A stretch of 64,000 nt of DNA from Mucilaginibacter geliditolerans. Its GTDB lineage: Bacteria > Bacteroidota > Bacteroidia > Sphingobacteriales > Sphingobacteriaceae. A program made the translations under genes and the position numbers. Position 1 is the stretch's first letter. The number at the start of each line of letters is the position of its first letter. This document shows, in pieces, positions 26,557 to 35,138 of this stretch. The DNA is taken from contig NZ_JACHBY010000008.1 of the NCBI RefSeq assembly GCF_014200495.1, positions 124,001 through 188,000 on the forward strand. Reading direction: 5' to 3'. Under the pieces are notes generated by a model. That model did no database searches. It had not been told where the DNA came from and worked only from the letters and a program-made list of their open reading frames with translations.

Positions 26557-28098
26557 ATGAGCATTGATATAAAAGTAATTCTCAATCATTTACATATAAA
26601 CGACATTAATGATGCGTTTAGTACAGGCAGTAACTGGGGCAGCAGTTCCAACGCAGCTATAAAAGACATTTTATCGCCTGTCGATGGGAAAAAGATAGCA
26701 TCGGTAAAAATAGCTTCAGAAAGCGATTATAACCAGGTTGTTGAGCAGGCGGCTAAAGCTTTTAAAACATGGCGTACGATTCCTGCTCCAAAACGCGGTG
26801 AAATTGTGCGTGAGATTGGGGATGCTTTACGCGCCAATAAACAGCAATTAGGCGCGCTGGTATCCTATGAGATGGGCAAAAGCCTGCAGGAAGGTTACGG
26901 TGAGGTGCAGGAGATGATTGATATTGCCGATTTTGCTGTTGGCCTGAGCAGGCAGTTATATGGCCTAACTATGCACTCCGAGCGCCCCGAGCACCGTATG
27001 TATGAGCAATACCACCCGCTGGGGATTGTGGGTGTGATATCAGCATTCAATTTTCCGGTAGCGGTATGGAGTTGGAATGCCATGCTGGCCTGGGTTTGCG
27101 GCGATGTTTGTATCTGGAAACCATCTGAAAAAACACCTTTAACGGCCATTGCCTGTCAGTATATTGCCCAGGCGGTTTTCAAAAAACACAATATTGATGA
27201 GGGGGTGAGCTGTTTGGTTATCGGCGACCGCAACATAGGCGAACTGATGGCAAATGATAAACGCTTGCCATTAATATCAGCCACCGGCTCAACCCGCATG
27301 GGTAAGGCTGTGGGCGCTGCGGTAGGTGCAAGACTTGGCCGTAGTTTACTCGAACTGGGTGGAAACAATGCCATTATCATTAGTGAAAATGCTGATCTGG
27401 ATATGTCCTTGATTGGTGCGGTATTCGGCGCGGTGGGTACTGCCGGGCAACGTTGTACCAGTACACGCAGGCTCATTATCCACGAAAGTGTGTATGACGC
27501 TTTTAAGCAGAAACTGGTAAAAGCCTACGGACAGATCCGCATTGGCGATCCATTGGATCAAAACAATCATATGGGTCCGCTGATAGATCAGGATGCAGTG
27601 AGTTTATATCTTGATTCGATAGAGAAATGCAAGGCTCAGGGCGGTAACTTTATTGTTGAGGGCGGTAAACTGGAGGGCGATAAATATGCATCCGGCTGTT
27701 ATGTAAAGCCATGCATTGCCGAGGTTGATAACAGTTATGCCATCGTACAGCATGAAACCTTTGCACCTATATTATACCTCATAAAATACAAAACGCTTGA
27801 TGAAGCCATCGAACTGCAAAATGGCGTTCCTCAGGGCTTATCGTCATCTATCATGACAAATAATTTACGTGAGGCCGAACAATTTTTATCGTCCGGTGGT
27901 TCTGACTGCGGAATTGCAAATATTAACATAGGTACATCAGGAGCAGAGATTGGCGGTGCATTCGGCGGTGAAAAAGAAACCGGTGGCGGCCGCGAATCAG
28001 GTTCTGATGCATGGAAAGTTTATATGCGCAGGCAAACTAATACTATTAATTACTCAAAAGCGTTGCCATTAGCACAAGGAATAAAATTTGATCTGTAG
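26557..28098 (+). CDS. amaB: Aldehyde dehydrogenase, ALDH7/antiquitin type (probable alpha-aminoadipic semialdehyde dehydrogenase)
   Basis: The 513-aa NAD-dependent aldehyde dehydrogenase has its catalytic Cys300 in GQRCTSTRR, the general-base Glu in LLELGGNN, and the cofactor segments [13 protein letters not shown] and [10 protein letters not shown]. The ATGSTRMG form and the C-terminal [20 protein letters not shown] match the ALDH7 group, which oxidises alpha-aminoadipic semialdehyde/piperideine-6-carboxylate in lysine degradation. The substrate is inferred from the family; no other lysine-catabolic gene is adjacent. It is a lone gene with its own promoter. Confidence 0.88.
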   Translation: MSIDIKVILNHLHINDINDAFSTGSNWGSSSNAAIKDILSPVDGKKIASVKIASESDYNQVVEQAAKAFKTWRTIPAPKRGEIVREIGDALRANKQQLGALVSYEMGKSLQEGYGEVQEMIDIADFAVGLSRQLYGLTMHSERPEHRMYEQYHPLGIVGVISAFNFPVAVWSWNAMLAWVCGDVCIWKPSEKTPLTAIACQYIAQAVFKKHNIDEGVSCLVIGDRNIGELMANDKRLPLISATGSTRMGKAVGAAVGARLGRSLLELGGNNAIIISENADLDMSLIGAVFGAVGTAGQRCTSTRRLIIHESVYDAFKQKLVKAYGQIRIGDPLDQNNHMGPLIDQDAVSLYLDSIEKCKAQGGNFIVEGGKLEGDKYASGCYVKPCIAEVDNSYAIVQHETFAPILYLIKYKTLDEAIELQNGVPQGLSSSIMTNNLREAEQFLSSGGSDCGIANINIGTSGAEIGGAFGGEKETGGGRESGSDAWKVYMRRQTNTINYSKALPLAQGIKFDL

Positions 28099-28100
28099 TT

Positions 28101-28170
28101 TGGTCAGTGGGCAATAGTCAGTGGGCAGTTTGCTTTTACCAATGAACTAATGAACCATTGAACTAATAAA
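28101..28170. repeat. Unpaired simple-sequence repeat segments (E8)
   Basis: AGTCAGTGGGCA-type units occur twice (around 28105-28130), followed by AATGAACTAATGAACCATTG at 28141-28160, which resembles the right arm of E2. Neither has its complementary arm here. Confidence 0.6.
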
Positions 28171-28184
28171 TACTAATATAATAT

Positions 28185-29825
28185 ATGTATAATTTTCGGT
28201 TACCAGTTTTTAGCGCGTTTTTGTGCGGAATAGTTTTAATAAGTACAGGCACAATGGCGCAGAAACCGCTGCCAGCGCCTCCTGATCCTCCCCAAAACTG
28301 GCATACACTCGACCTAAAAACTGATGGATATTTTGGTATCAGCTTAAATCAGGCTTATGAGTTTATAAAAGGTAAAAAAAGTAAACCCGTGTTGGTTGCC
28401 ATTGTTGATAGTGGTGTTGATACCCTTCAAAAGGATCTGCAAGGCGTACTATGGGTAAACCCCAAAGAAAAGCCGGGTAATGGAAAAGACGATGATCATA
28501 ATGGTTATGTTGACGATGTACACGGCTGGAATTTTTTAGGCGGAAAAAACGGCAAAGCTGATCTGAATGAAACCAGCGAAGAGATCAGGTATTATTACAA
28601 GCTAAAGGGCAAATACACCAATGTAACCTCGGCCCCTGCGGGTGATGAAAAAGAATATGCTTATTGGTTAACGGTAAAGGCTAGGCGCGATTCAACAACA
28701 GCTAAATCAACAAAAGAACTTGCGGAGTTACAACCGGATATGAGCGCGCTGATGGTAACTAACGGTTATATTAAAAAAGCTCTCAATCTTGCCCCTAACG
28801 CCAGTTTTACTATAAAGGACCTGGATAAGATCAACAGTACAAACGATACCCTGGTGCAAAGTAAATATGTATGGAGCCTGGTGCTGCAGCAGGAAGGGCG
28901 TACAGCTACCAATGTTTCCACGTTAAAAGATATGAGCGAATATATTGAAAAGCTCAATAACGATATTACGCCAAACCTTACCGAACGTAAAGCAATAGTA
29001 GGGGACGATCCCGATGTTAACGATGGCAAGCCTTATGGCAATAATATTTTAAAATATAGCGATGCCTCGCATGGTACTGGGGTAGCAGGGCTGATTGGTG
29101 CCAAACGCAATAATGGTTATGGTATTGATGGTGTAGCCGACAACGTACATATCATGGTATTGAAAGCAATCCCTAACGGGGATGAATATGATAAGGATAT
29201 TGCCAACGCTATACATTATGCGGTGGATAATGGCGCTAAGATAATTAACATGAGTTTCGGCAAATATTTGTCGCCGCATAAAGATTGGGTTGATGAGGCG
29301 TTCAAATATGCAGCATCAAAAGATGTGCTGCTGGTACAGGCATCGGGTAATGATAACCTGAATGTCGACTCAGTACCACAATACCCCAATGATACCTTTT
29401 TGGATGGTTCAGCAACCGATGCTGATAACGTAATTAATGTAGGCGCGTCCGCCTCACTTGCCGATACTTCACTTGCCGGCAATTTTAGCAATTACGGGGT
29501 GAAAAATGTTGATGTTTTCGCGCCCGGTGTTAAAGTAACCTCCATAGATACCGACGCGGAATTTAATACTGCCGATGGCACCAGCTTTGCATCGCCAATA
29601 GTTACCGGTATTGCAGCTTTATTGCTGGAGTATTACCCCAAACTAAGCGCGGCGCAGTTAAAGCAGATTATTATGCAATCGGCCACGCCATTAAAAGGCG
29701 CTATGGTATATAAACCCGGCACTAAACAATTGGTTGATTTTACTACCCTCTGCAAATCGGGCGGCATAGTAAATGCTTATAACGCGTTGGAGATCGCCTC
29801 GAAAATGAAGGGTGAGAGGAAGTAA
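28185..29825 (+). CDS. Secreted subtilisin-like serine peptidase (S8 family)
   Basis: A signal peptide (about 1-25) precedes a complete subtilase triad: Asp75 in AIVDSGVDT, His296 in SHGTGVAGLIGA and Ser467 in GTSFASPIV. The oxyanion Asn is in QASGNDN. The 220 residues between Asp and His are far longer than in subtilisin and include a helical insert of about 150 residues of unknown role. There is no obvious type IX secretion C-terminal domain; the protein ends shortly after the catalytic domain. It probably acts in the periplasm or outside the cell. Confidence 0.93.
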   Translation: MYNFRLPVFSAFLCGIVLISTGTMAQKPLPAPPDPPQNWHTLDLKTDGYFGISLNQAYEFIKGKKSKPVLVAIVDSGVDTLQKDLQGVLWVNPKEKPGNGKDDDHNGYVDDVHGWNFLGGKNGKADLNETSEEIRYYYKLKGKYTNVTSAPAGDEKEYAYWLTVKARRDSTTAKSTKELAELQPDMSALMVTNGYIKKALNLAPNASFTIKDLDKINSTNDTLVQSKYVWSLVLQQEGRTATNVSTLKDMSEYIEKLNNDITPNLTERKAIVGDDPDVNDGKPYGNNILKYSDASHGTGVAGLIGAKRNNGYGIDGVADNVHIMVLKAIPNGDEYDKDIANAIHYAVDNGAKIINMSFGKYLSPHKDWVDEAFKYAASKDVLLVQASGNDNLNVDSVPQYPNDTFLDGSATDADNVINVGASASLADTSLAGNFSNYGVKNVDVFAPGVKVTSIDTDAEFNTADGTSFASPIVTGIAALLLEYYPKLSAAQLKQIIMQSATPLKGAMVYKPGTKQLVDFTTLCKSGGIVNAYNALEIASKMKGERK

Positions 29826-29941
29826 CTGGTTAAACACTCCAATTTTATCAGCCTAAATAGCTAAAAGTAAACCTTCATTAAGAGGATACATTTTATTTAG
29901 CAGTAATAATGTAAAAAACTCGTACTGATTTAGGCCACTAA

Positions 29942-29971
29942 TTGTTTTTAACACTTCATTGCATATATTTG
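29942..29971 (+). promoter_or_regulatory. Promoter of pdhB
   Basis: TTG (29942-29944), a 19-base spacer and TATATTTG (29964-29971) make a near-perfect Bacteroidota sigma-A promoter, 29 bases before the ATG. Confidence 0.75.
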
Positions 29972-30000
29972 CAGCCGAAAAAAAGAATTTTTTTAATACG

Positions 30001-30984
30001 ATGAGAGAAATACAATTCAGAGAAGCACTTCGCGAAGCAATGAACGAAGAAATGCGCAAGGATGAAAATATATACCTTATGGGTGAAGAGGTTGCTGAAT
30101 ATAACGGTGCCTATAAAGTAAGCCAGGGTATGCTTGATGAATTTGGCGCTAAACGCGTTATCGATACCCCCATCTCTGAATTAGGTTTTGCCGGTATAGG
30201 CATAGGCTCGGCCATGAATGGCTTACGCCCTATTATCGAATTCATGACATTTAATTTTTCACTGGTAGCTATTGATCAGATCATAAACGGCGCAGCCAAG
30301 ATCATGTCAATGAGCGGCGGCCAGTTCTCAGTGCCAATCGTATTCCGCGGCCCAACAGGTAACGCGGGTATGCTAAGCTCACAGCACAGTCAGTGTTTTG
30401 AAAACTGGTATGCTAACTGTCCGGGTTTAAAGGTGGTAGTACCATCAAACCCATATGATGCCAAAGGTTTATTAAAATCAGCTATCATTGATCCGGACCC
30501 GGTTATTTTCATGGAATCAGAATTAATGTATGGCGATAAAGGCGAAGTGCCTGAAGAAACTTATTACATTGAAATAGGAAAAGCTAAAGTAGTAAAAGAA
30601 GGTACTGATGTAACTTTGGTAGGCTTTGGTAAAATTATGAAAGTAGTTATAGCTGCTGCTGCCGAATTGGAAAAAGAAGGCATTCATGCTGAAGTGATCG
30701 ATTTGCGTACTGTGCGCCCTATTGATTACCCAACTGTTATTGCATCTGTTAAAAAAACAAACCGTTTAGTTTTGGTTGAGGAAAGCTGGCCATTAGGCTC
30801 AATAGCTACTGAAGTTGCCTTTAAAGTACAAAAAGATGCGTTTGATTATCTTGATGCCCCTATCCTGCGTATAATGGGTGGTGATGTTCCATTGCCTTAT
30901 GCCCCAACGCTTATACAGGAATACCTGCCAAATCCTGAGCGCGTAATTAAAGCGGTTAAGGAAGTAATGTACCTGGTTAAGTAA
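30001..30984 (+). CDS. pdhB: Pyruvate dehydrogenase E1 component, beta subunit
   Basis: The start at 30001 (MREIQFREALREAMNEEMRK) is preferred over an in-frame ATG at 29959 because that ATG lies upstream of the -7 promoter element. The 327-aa product has the transketolase pyrimidine-binding fold (YLMGEEVAEYNGAYKVSQGM, then TPISELGFAGIGIGSAMNG) and the C-terminal transketolase domain (LVEESWPLGSIATEVAF). With the alpha subunit, encoded elsewhere, it decarboxylates pyruvate with TDP and passes acetyl to lipoyl E2. It is flanked by its own promoter and terminator. Confidence 0.93.
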   Translation: MREIQFREALREAMNEEMRKDENIYLMGEEVAEYNGAYKVSQGMLDEFGAKRVIDTPISELGFAGIGIGSAMNGLRPIIEFMTFNFSLVAIDQIINGAAKIMSMSGGQFSVPIVFRGPTGNAGMLSSQHSQCFENWYANCPGLKVVVPSNPYDAKGLLKSAIIDPDPVIFMESELMYGDKGEVPEETYYIEIGKAKVVKEGTDVTLVGFGKIMKVVIAAAAELEKEGIHAEVIDLRTVRPIDYPTVIASVKKTNRLVLVEESWPLGSIATEVAFKVQKDAFDYLDAPILRIMGGDVPLPYAPTLIQEYLPNPERVIKAVKEVMYLVK

Positions 30985-31017
30985 TACATTCAAACTTTCT
31001 GAATATACAAAATAATA

Positions 31018-31050
31018 TAAAGCCTGCTAAGACAATAGCGGGCTTTATAC
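31018..31050 (+). terminator. Intrinsic terminator after pdhB
   Basis: TAAAGCCTGCTA (31018-31029) and TAGCGGGCTTTA (31036-31047) pair with one G-U. The following T tract is short. It sits 34 bases past the stop. Confidence 0.7.
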
Positions 31051-31062
31051 TTTAAACCAATT

Positions 31063-31281
31063 ATGGACGCACCTAACGTAAAAGACAGTAACGGTAACCA
31101 GCTTATGGATGGCGACTCGGTACTACTGATAAAAAGCCTGAAGGTAAAAGGCGGTAACACCACCCTGAAACAAGGCACCCTGGTAAAAAAGATCCGCCTT
31201 ACCGATAATGATGAAGAAGTAGACTGCAAGATTGACGGCATGAGCATAGTACTTAAAACCTGTTTTCTGAAAAAGAAGTAA
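31063..31281 (+). CDS. PhnA/YjdM C-terminal-domain protein
   Basis: The 72-aa protein matches the C-terminal domain of PhnA/YjdM-type proteins: [34 protein letters not shown] and a final [19 protein letters not shown]. The usual N-terminal zinc ribbon is absent, so this is a single-domain version. PhnA was once linked to phosphonate use, but the family role is unclear, so the phosphonate label should be treated as historical. It starts right after the pdhB terminator and could be weakly read through from it. Confidence 0.8.
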   Translation: MDAPNVKDSNGNQLMDGDSVLLIKSLKVKGGNTTLKQGTLVKKIRLTDNDEEVDCKIDGMSIVLKTCFLKKK

Positions 31282-31391
31282 CCGTATCAGCATCAAAACT
31301 GAATATTAATTTATACAAGCCACTTATTTTTAAAAAGTTAGCTACATTCAATTAGCTTTTTGATTAATTTTATCGCTTTAAAACAATAATT

Positions 31392-31898
31392 ATGAACCAC
31401 AACGTAAAATATTTTTTAAATAGAACATTTTTATTAACAGCCATAGTTTGTAGCACTACTTTGGTTGCACAAGCACAGGCACCAGCCACCGCCGCCAAAC
31501 CGGCCGCTAAACCTGCTGCTGCAGCTCCTAAAGGGGCTGCTTCTTATATAGAAACCTTCTTTAAAAAATATAAAACAAGTCCTGATTCGGCTGTGGAATA
31601 CCTATTCGGCACAAATAAACTGTTCACCAATGTAAGTCAGATAAATCTGTTAAAAGCAAAACTGGATACATTGCAATTAACAGTCGGAAAATATTTAGGC
31701 AGAGAGCTCATCGTTCAGAAAACCCCAACGCCAAGCCTGGTTTTATACAGTTATATAGTAAAGCATGAAAATGAACCCGTAAGGTTTACCTTCATGTTTT
31801 ATAAGCCGAAAAATGATTGGGTGCTGTACCGCTTTAATTATGATGACCAGATTGATGGTGAGCTGATAGATGCCGCTAAGATCAATAATAAGAAGTAA
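31392..31898 (+). CDS. Secreted protein of unknown function
   Basis: The 168-aa protein has a clear signal peptide with likely cleavage after VAQAQA. A low-complexity Ala/Pro/Lys linker (roughly residues 30-52) follows, then a compact domain of about 115 residues (YIETFFKKYKTSPDSAVEYL to FNYDDQIDG). I do not recognise the domain. The linker suggests a periplasmic domain spaced from the membrane or from a partner. It stands alone between pdhB/PhnA-like genes and a repeat-rich convergent junction. Confidence 0.75.
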   Translation: MNHNVKYFLNRTFLLTAIVCSTTLVAQAQAPATAAKPAAKPAAAAPKGAASYIETFFKKYKTSPDSAVEYLFGTNKLFTNVSQINLLKAKLDTLQLTVGKYLGRELIVQKTPTPSLVLYSYIVKHENEPVRFTFMFYKPKNDWVLYRFNYDDQIDGELIDAAKINNKK

Positions 31899-31932
31899 TT
31901 AATTATTGGGCGGTTAGTTTTTACCTCCTTTT

Positions 31933-32003
31933 GTCATTCTGAGTGATAGCGAAGAACCTTTCAGGCGGAACGCCTACATAAATGCTTCGTACCTCAGCAT
32001 GAC
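31933..32003. repeat. Palindromic repeat B1 (GTCATTCTGAG family)
   Basis: It starts GTCATTCTGAGTGATAGCGA and ends CTTCGTACCTCAGCATGAC. It is in tandem with B2, between convergent genes. Confidence 0.85.
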
Positions 32004-32016
32004 AATTTCCTTTCCT

Positions 32017-32096
32017 GTCATTCTGAGCGGTAGCGAAGAACCTATCCGAGTTCAATCATCCGCTAGTATAATAGATGCTTCGTACCTCAGCATGAC
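32017..32096. repeat. Palindromic repeat B2 (GTCATTCTGAG family)
   Basis: It starts GTCATTCTGAGCGGTAGCGA and ends CTTCGTACCTCAGCATGAC, in the same orientation as B1 and 13 bases after it. Confidence 0.85.
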
Positions 32097-32106
32097 AAGG
32101 AAAATA

Positions 32107-32964
32107 CTACCCCAATACCTCCAGCAACTCATTCAACTCTGCTACTTTCTCTGTTGATCCTAAATGTTCGTAAGAGCTTATCAGGTTGCGCAGCACGCGT
32201 TTTATAATTTCGGTATTGGAGCAGGGCTCATAAAATTGCTTGTCTGATTTTAGGTTAAGCTGTTTCAAAAACATATCCACATCCCTGCGGCCAAAAATGA
32301 AGCCTTTATTAAAAGCATTAATGTAAAAGAGTACACCACCTTCAAAACTGCTTTGCTGGCTCTCATCCATATAAGCCAAAATAAAATGCTGCGGCAGGTT
32401 TACGCCATAAACCGGGATATCCAGCTTTTGAGCGATGATAGAATAAATAATAGCCAGTAAGGGCTGGTTGCCTTTCTTGGTTTCCAAAACCTGGCTCAGG
32501 TAGCTATTCTGCGGGTCCTGGTGATTGGTGGTGTTGCCGCTAAAGCCGTATATATTATAAAATACATGGTTTATGAGCTTAATCTGCTCGGGCGGGCTGG
32601 CCTCGTGCATCATCTGGATCCATATATCGCGTTTAATGCCCTCTATCTGGTTAATTACCTTCTGCTCGTCCAGATCGGGGTATTGATAGCGGTTAATGAT
32701 CAGGATGCCTTGCAGCAGATCAAAAGCACCTCCATGCAGCCATAACTGCAGATCGTTTTTTACTATGCCGAACTGTATCTCATGTACAAGGTTGGCTATA
32801 CGTTCCTGCTGTATGGAATCGAAAGCCTGTTCAAATGCCGATTCAAGATATCCAATGGCTTCAACGCCGTAGGAGAGTAGTTTATCATGAACATGGTTAT
32901 ATATTTCCTGGTCGGGATCGTCCAGCAAGCGAATTAATGAGTTTACTTCAGTTTCATTTATCAT
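32107..32964 (-). CDS. SirB1-type transglutaminase-like protein
   Basis: The 285-aa cytoplasmic protein begins with about 90 residues of helices resembling HEAT-like repeats (NSLIRLLDDPDQEIYNHVHD). A Transglut_core2 domain of the SirB1 type follows: NSYLSQVLETKKGNQPLLAI, LDIPVYGVNLPQHFILAY. The canonical catalytic Cys before the helix is not evident; the RG(N)P-like segment carries Gln-Pro instead, which is normal for this subfamily. The function in Bacteroidota is unknown. It is divergent from a methyltransferase gene, only 42 bases away, so the two may share a promoter region. Confidence 0.8.
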   Translation of the reverse strand: MINETEVNSLIRLLDDPDQEIYNHVHDKLLSYGVEAIGYLESAFEQAFDSIQQERIANLVHEIQFGIVKNDLQLWLHGGAFDLLQGILIINRYQYPDLDEQKVINQIEGIKRDIWIQMMHEASPPEQIKLINHVFYNIYGFSGNTTNHQDPQNSYLSQVLETKKGNQPLLAIIYSIIAQKLDIPVYGVNLPQHFILAYMDESQQSSFEGGVLFYINAFNKGFIFGRRDVDMFLKQLNLKSDKQFYEPCSNTEIIKRVLRNLISSYEHLGSTEKVAELNELLEVLG

Positions 32965-33006
32965 GCGGTTCTGCTAAAATACTAAACTTTGTATATTTTT
33001 ACAACC

Positions 33007-33792
33007 ATGTTTAATATAAGGTTTGCCAAAGATTACCTGCTGCATCGCATCAGGGCTAAGAACAGGCACGGAATACACTCACCCTTCGTTTATCGCCTGG
33101 TTGATACTATTATTTACGATTCAAGCGCCAAAAAAGTATATACCGACGTTGAAAATATACGTAAAGACTTGCTTACAGATGATCGCATCATTACGGTAAC
33201 CGATCTGGGTGCGGGCTCGCATATCAATAAAAACAATCAAAAAAAGGTAAGCGACATAGCGGCTCATGCCCTAAAGGCGCCAAAGCTGGCACAATTGCTT
33301 TATCGCCTGGTGGCTGATATCAAACCAAACAATATAATTGAACTGGGCACATGTTTAGGCGTTACCACCATCTACCTGCAAAAGGCAGCTCCTGAAGCTA
33401 AAGTTTATACGCTTGAAGGTTCGCCCGAAACCGCGGCAGTGGCGCAACAGGTATTTAACAAAGCGGGTTTAAATACTATTGACCTGGTGATTGGTAATTT
33501 TGATGACACCCTCTCCGGTGTTATTGATGGTTTAGATAAACTCGACTTTATTTTTGTCGACGGTAATCATCAAAAAGATGCCACCTTGAAATATTTTGAA
33601 TGGTGCCTGCCCAAAGTGCATGAAGATACCCTGCTTATTTTTGATGATATCTACTGGAGCGAAGGCATGAAAGAAGCCTGGGCTGAAATAAAAGCCAACC
33701 CACAGGTTACAGTTACTGTTGATCTGTTTTGGATAGGCCTGGTGTTTTTTAAAGGGGGTAGGGTGAAGGAGGATTTTTTAGTGAAGATTTGA
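33007..33792 (+). CDS. Class I SAM-dependent methyltransferase
   Basis: The start at 33007 (MFNIRFAKDYLLHRIRAK) is preferred to the ATG at 32989 because a TATATTTT promoter-like element overlaps the first codons of the longer form. The 261-aa product has motif I as ELGTCLGVTTIYLQ, an acidic ribose-binding turn in YTLEGSPETAA and motif IV-like DFIFVDGNHQ, close to catechol/caffeoyl O-methyltransferase-like Methyltransf_24 proteins. The N-terminal HGIHSPFVYRLV segment is frequent in Bacteroidota homologues. The substrate is unknown. Confidence 0.85.
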   Translation: MFNIRFAKDYLLHRIRAKNRHGIHSPFVYRLVDTIIYDSSAKKVYTDVENIRKDLLTDDRIITVTDLGAGSHINKNNQKKVSDIAAHALKAPKLAQLLYRLVADIKPNNIIELGTCLGVTTIYLQKAAPEAKVYTLEGSPETAAVAQQVFNKAGLNTIDLVIGNFDDTLSGVIDGLDKLDFIFVDGNHQKDATLKYFEWCLPKVHEDTLLIFDDIYWSEGMKEAWAEIKANPQVTVTVDLFWIGLVFFKGGRVKEDFLVKI

Positions 33793-33872
33793 AAATTTGA
33801 TGATGTGTTAATTTGAAAATGCACTACATGAGAACTAATTTTCAAATCCTCAAATCAACACATCCTCAAATC
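33786..33872. repeat. Long inverted repeat E5 (TTTGAAAATTTGAT units) between convergent genes
   Basis: Arms at 33786-33820 and 33838-33872 are near-complementary over 35 bases. They include the last codons of the methyltransferase gene and the stop of the barrel gene, and could act as a bidirectional terminator. Confidence 0.8.
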
Positions 33873-35016
33873 AAAAAGATTCCCCCAGCGCGATATAGAA
33901 CCCGCTTTCCCGTGGCTCACCGGTTGGTTTGGCGCCTAAGCCATAATCTGCCCGGATGCTAAGGCCTTTTTCGGTATCAAAAAAGTAGCGTAAGCCACCA
34001 CCATAGTTGGGCAATAGGGTATGAGCGGTAAAGCCGTTGTGAGCAACCTCTCCGGTACCAATAAAACCAACCATACCAACACGGTCGCTTAAACGATAGC
34101 GGAGTTCTGTCTGGCCGCCAATAAAATTCCTGTCGCGGTAGCGGCCGGTATAATAGCCACGCATCATTTCGTCACTGCCCAGTGCCGGCAATAGATAAAA
34201 TGGCGACCTGCCACCAATTAAGCTCTGTTCCTGTATATCAAGCCCCAAAACAAAGCGCTTACTTAAAGCAAAAAATTCTGAATATTCAATATTAAAAAAA
34301 CCACCCTCATAGCTTTTATTGCTGTATATGCCCTGCATTAAATTAAGGTAGGCATAAATAATAGCGCCCTTAGTGGTATAAGTGTTATTATTGCGGCTAT
34401 CATAAGTAATGCTTGGCCCAATATAGAGGCTTGAGCCACCAGCTTTATCCTGAATTGTAGGGTCGGTTTTAAAGTTTATGTTTTCATCATAAGTGCCCGA
34501 ATAGTAATAGTATTTAAATCCGCCCCCAACCAGCCCGGCATAAAGGTCTTTTGTTACCAATTTATCGGCTTCCAAAGTTATTTTAGTGCGTTTTTCCTCA
34601 ATGGCCTCTACATCTGCTTTACGGGTATCGTTTCCTATGCCATAAAAATCAAACGGGAAATTCACAAATCCTATCGACCCTAAATAATGTATGGTGTTTT
34701 GTGGTGCCCAGTAACTGGCGTTCAGGCTCACTTTTTCCTGGCCTTTGGTAGTTATGCTAGCGTAGCCGTATAAGTTTGATACACGGGTAATATTATGCGG
34801 GGTAGTATCAGTATAAAATGAATATAAGGATGCACCGCCAAATTCTACCCCCGTTTCGGGCGATGAGGAAAGCGCAGGTATCAATACAAAATTGCTTTTC
34901 TTACTGCTATCCTTATCAAAGTACATGCGTTTAATAAATCTTTTAACAAAATCAACCTGTGCAAAAAGGGATTGAAAACTAAGAAGTAATATAAGTAGTA
35001 CAAAAAGTTTTTTCAT
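33871..35016 (-). CDS. Outer-membrane surface-antigen-like barrel protein (BamA/TamA superfamily)
   Basis: The 381-aa protein has a signal peptide (MKKLFVLLILLLSFQSLFAQ) and then a Bac_surface_Ag (Omp85-like) barrel. Residues about 45-70 read VLIPALSSSPETGVEFGG, typical of the barrel entrance. The conserved GGQTELRYRL and GTGEVA segments lie near the C terminus, which ends in GESF with terminal Phe. No POTRA domains are present, so it is not BamA itself. The role is unknown; such short forms are frequent in Bacteroidota. It is a single gene. Confidence 0.85.
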   Translation of the reverse strand: MKKLFVLLILLLSFQSLFAQVDFVKRFIKRMYFDKDSSKKSNFVLIPALSSSPETGVEFGGASLYSFYTDTTPHNITRVSNLYGYASITTKGQEKVSLNASYWAPQNTIHYLGSIGFVNFPFDFYGIGNDTRKADVEAIEEKRTKITLEADKLVTKDLYAGLVGGGFKYYYYSGTYDENINFKTDPTIQDKAGGSSLYIGPSITYDSRNNNTYTTKGAIIYAYLNLMQGIYSNKSYEGGFFNIEYSEFFALSKRFVLGLDIQEQSLIGGRSPFYLLPALGSDEMMRGYYTGRYRDRNFIGGQTELRYRLSDRVGMVGFIGTGEVAHNGFTAHTLLPNYGGGLRYFFDTEKGLSIRADYGLGAKPTGEPRESGFYIALGESF

Positions 35017-35138
35017 AGATGATATTCACAGCGAATATAAAAGCAAATTGTTTGATGAACGCCGTGCTTTTACGTTTTTTGAAATTAAAATGTGAAATCC
35101 CCTAAAATATCTACTTTTGCGGTGAAAATCACAACGCT

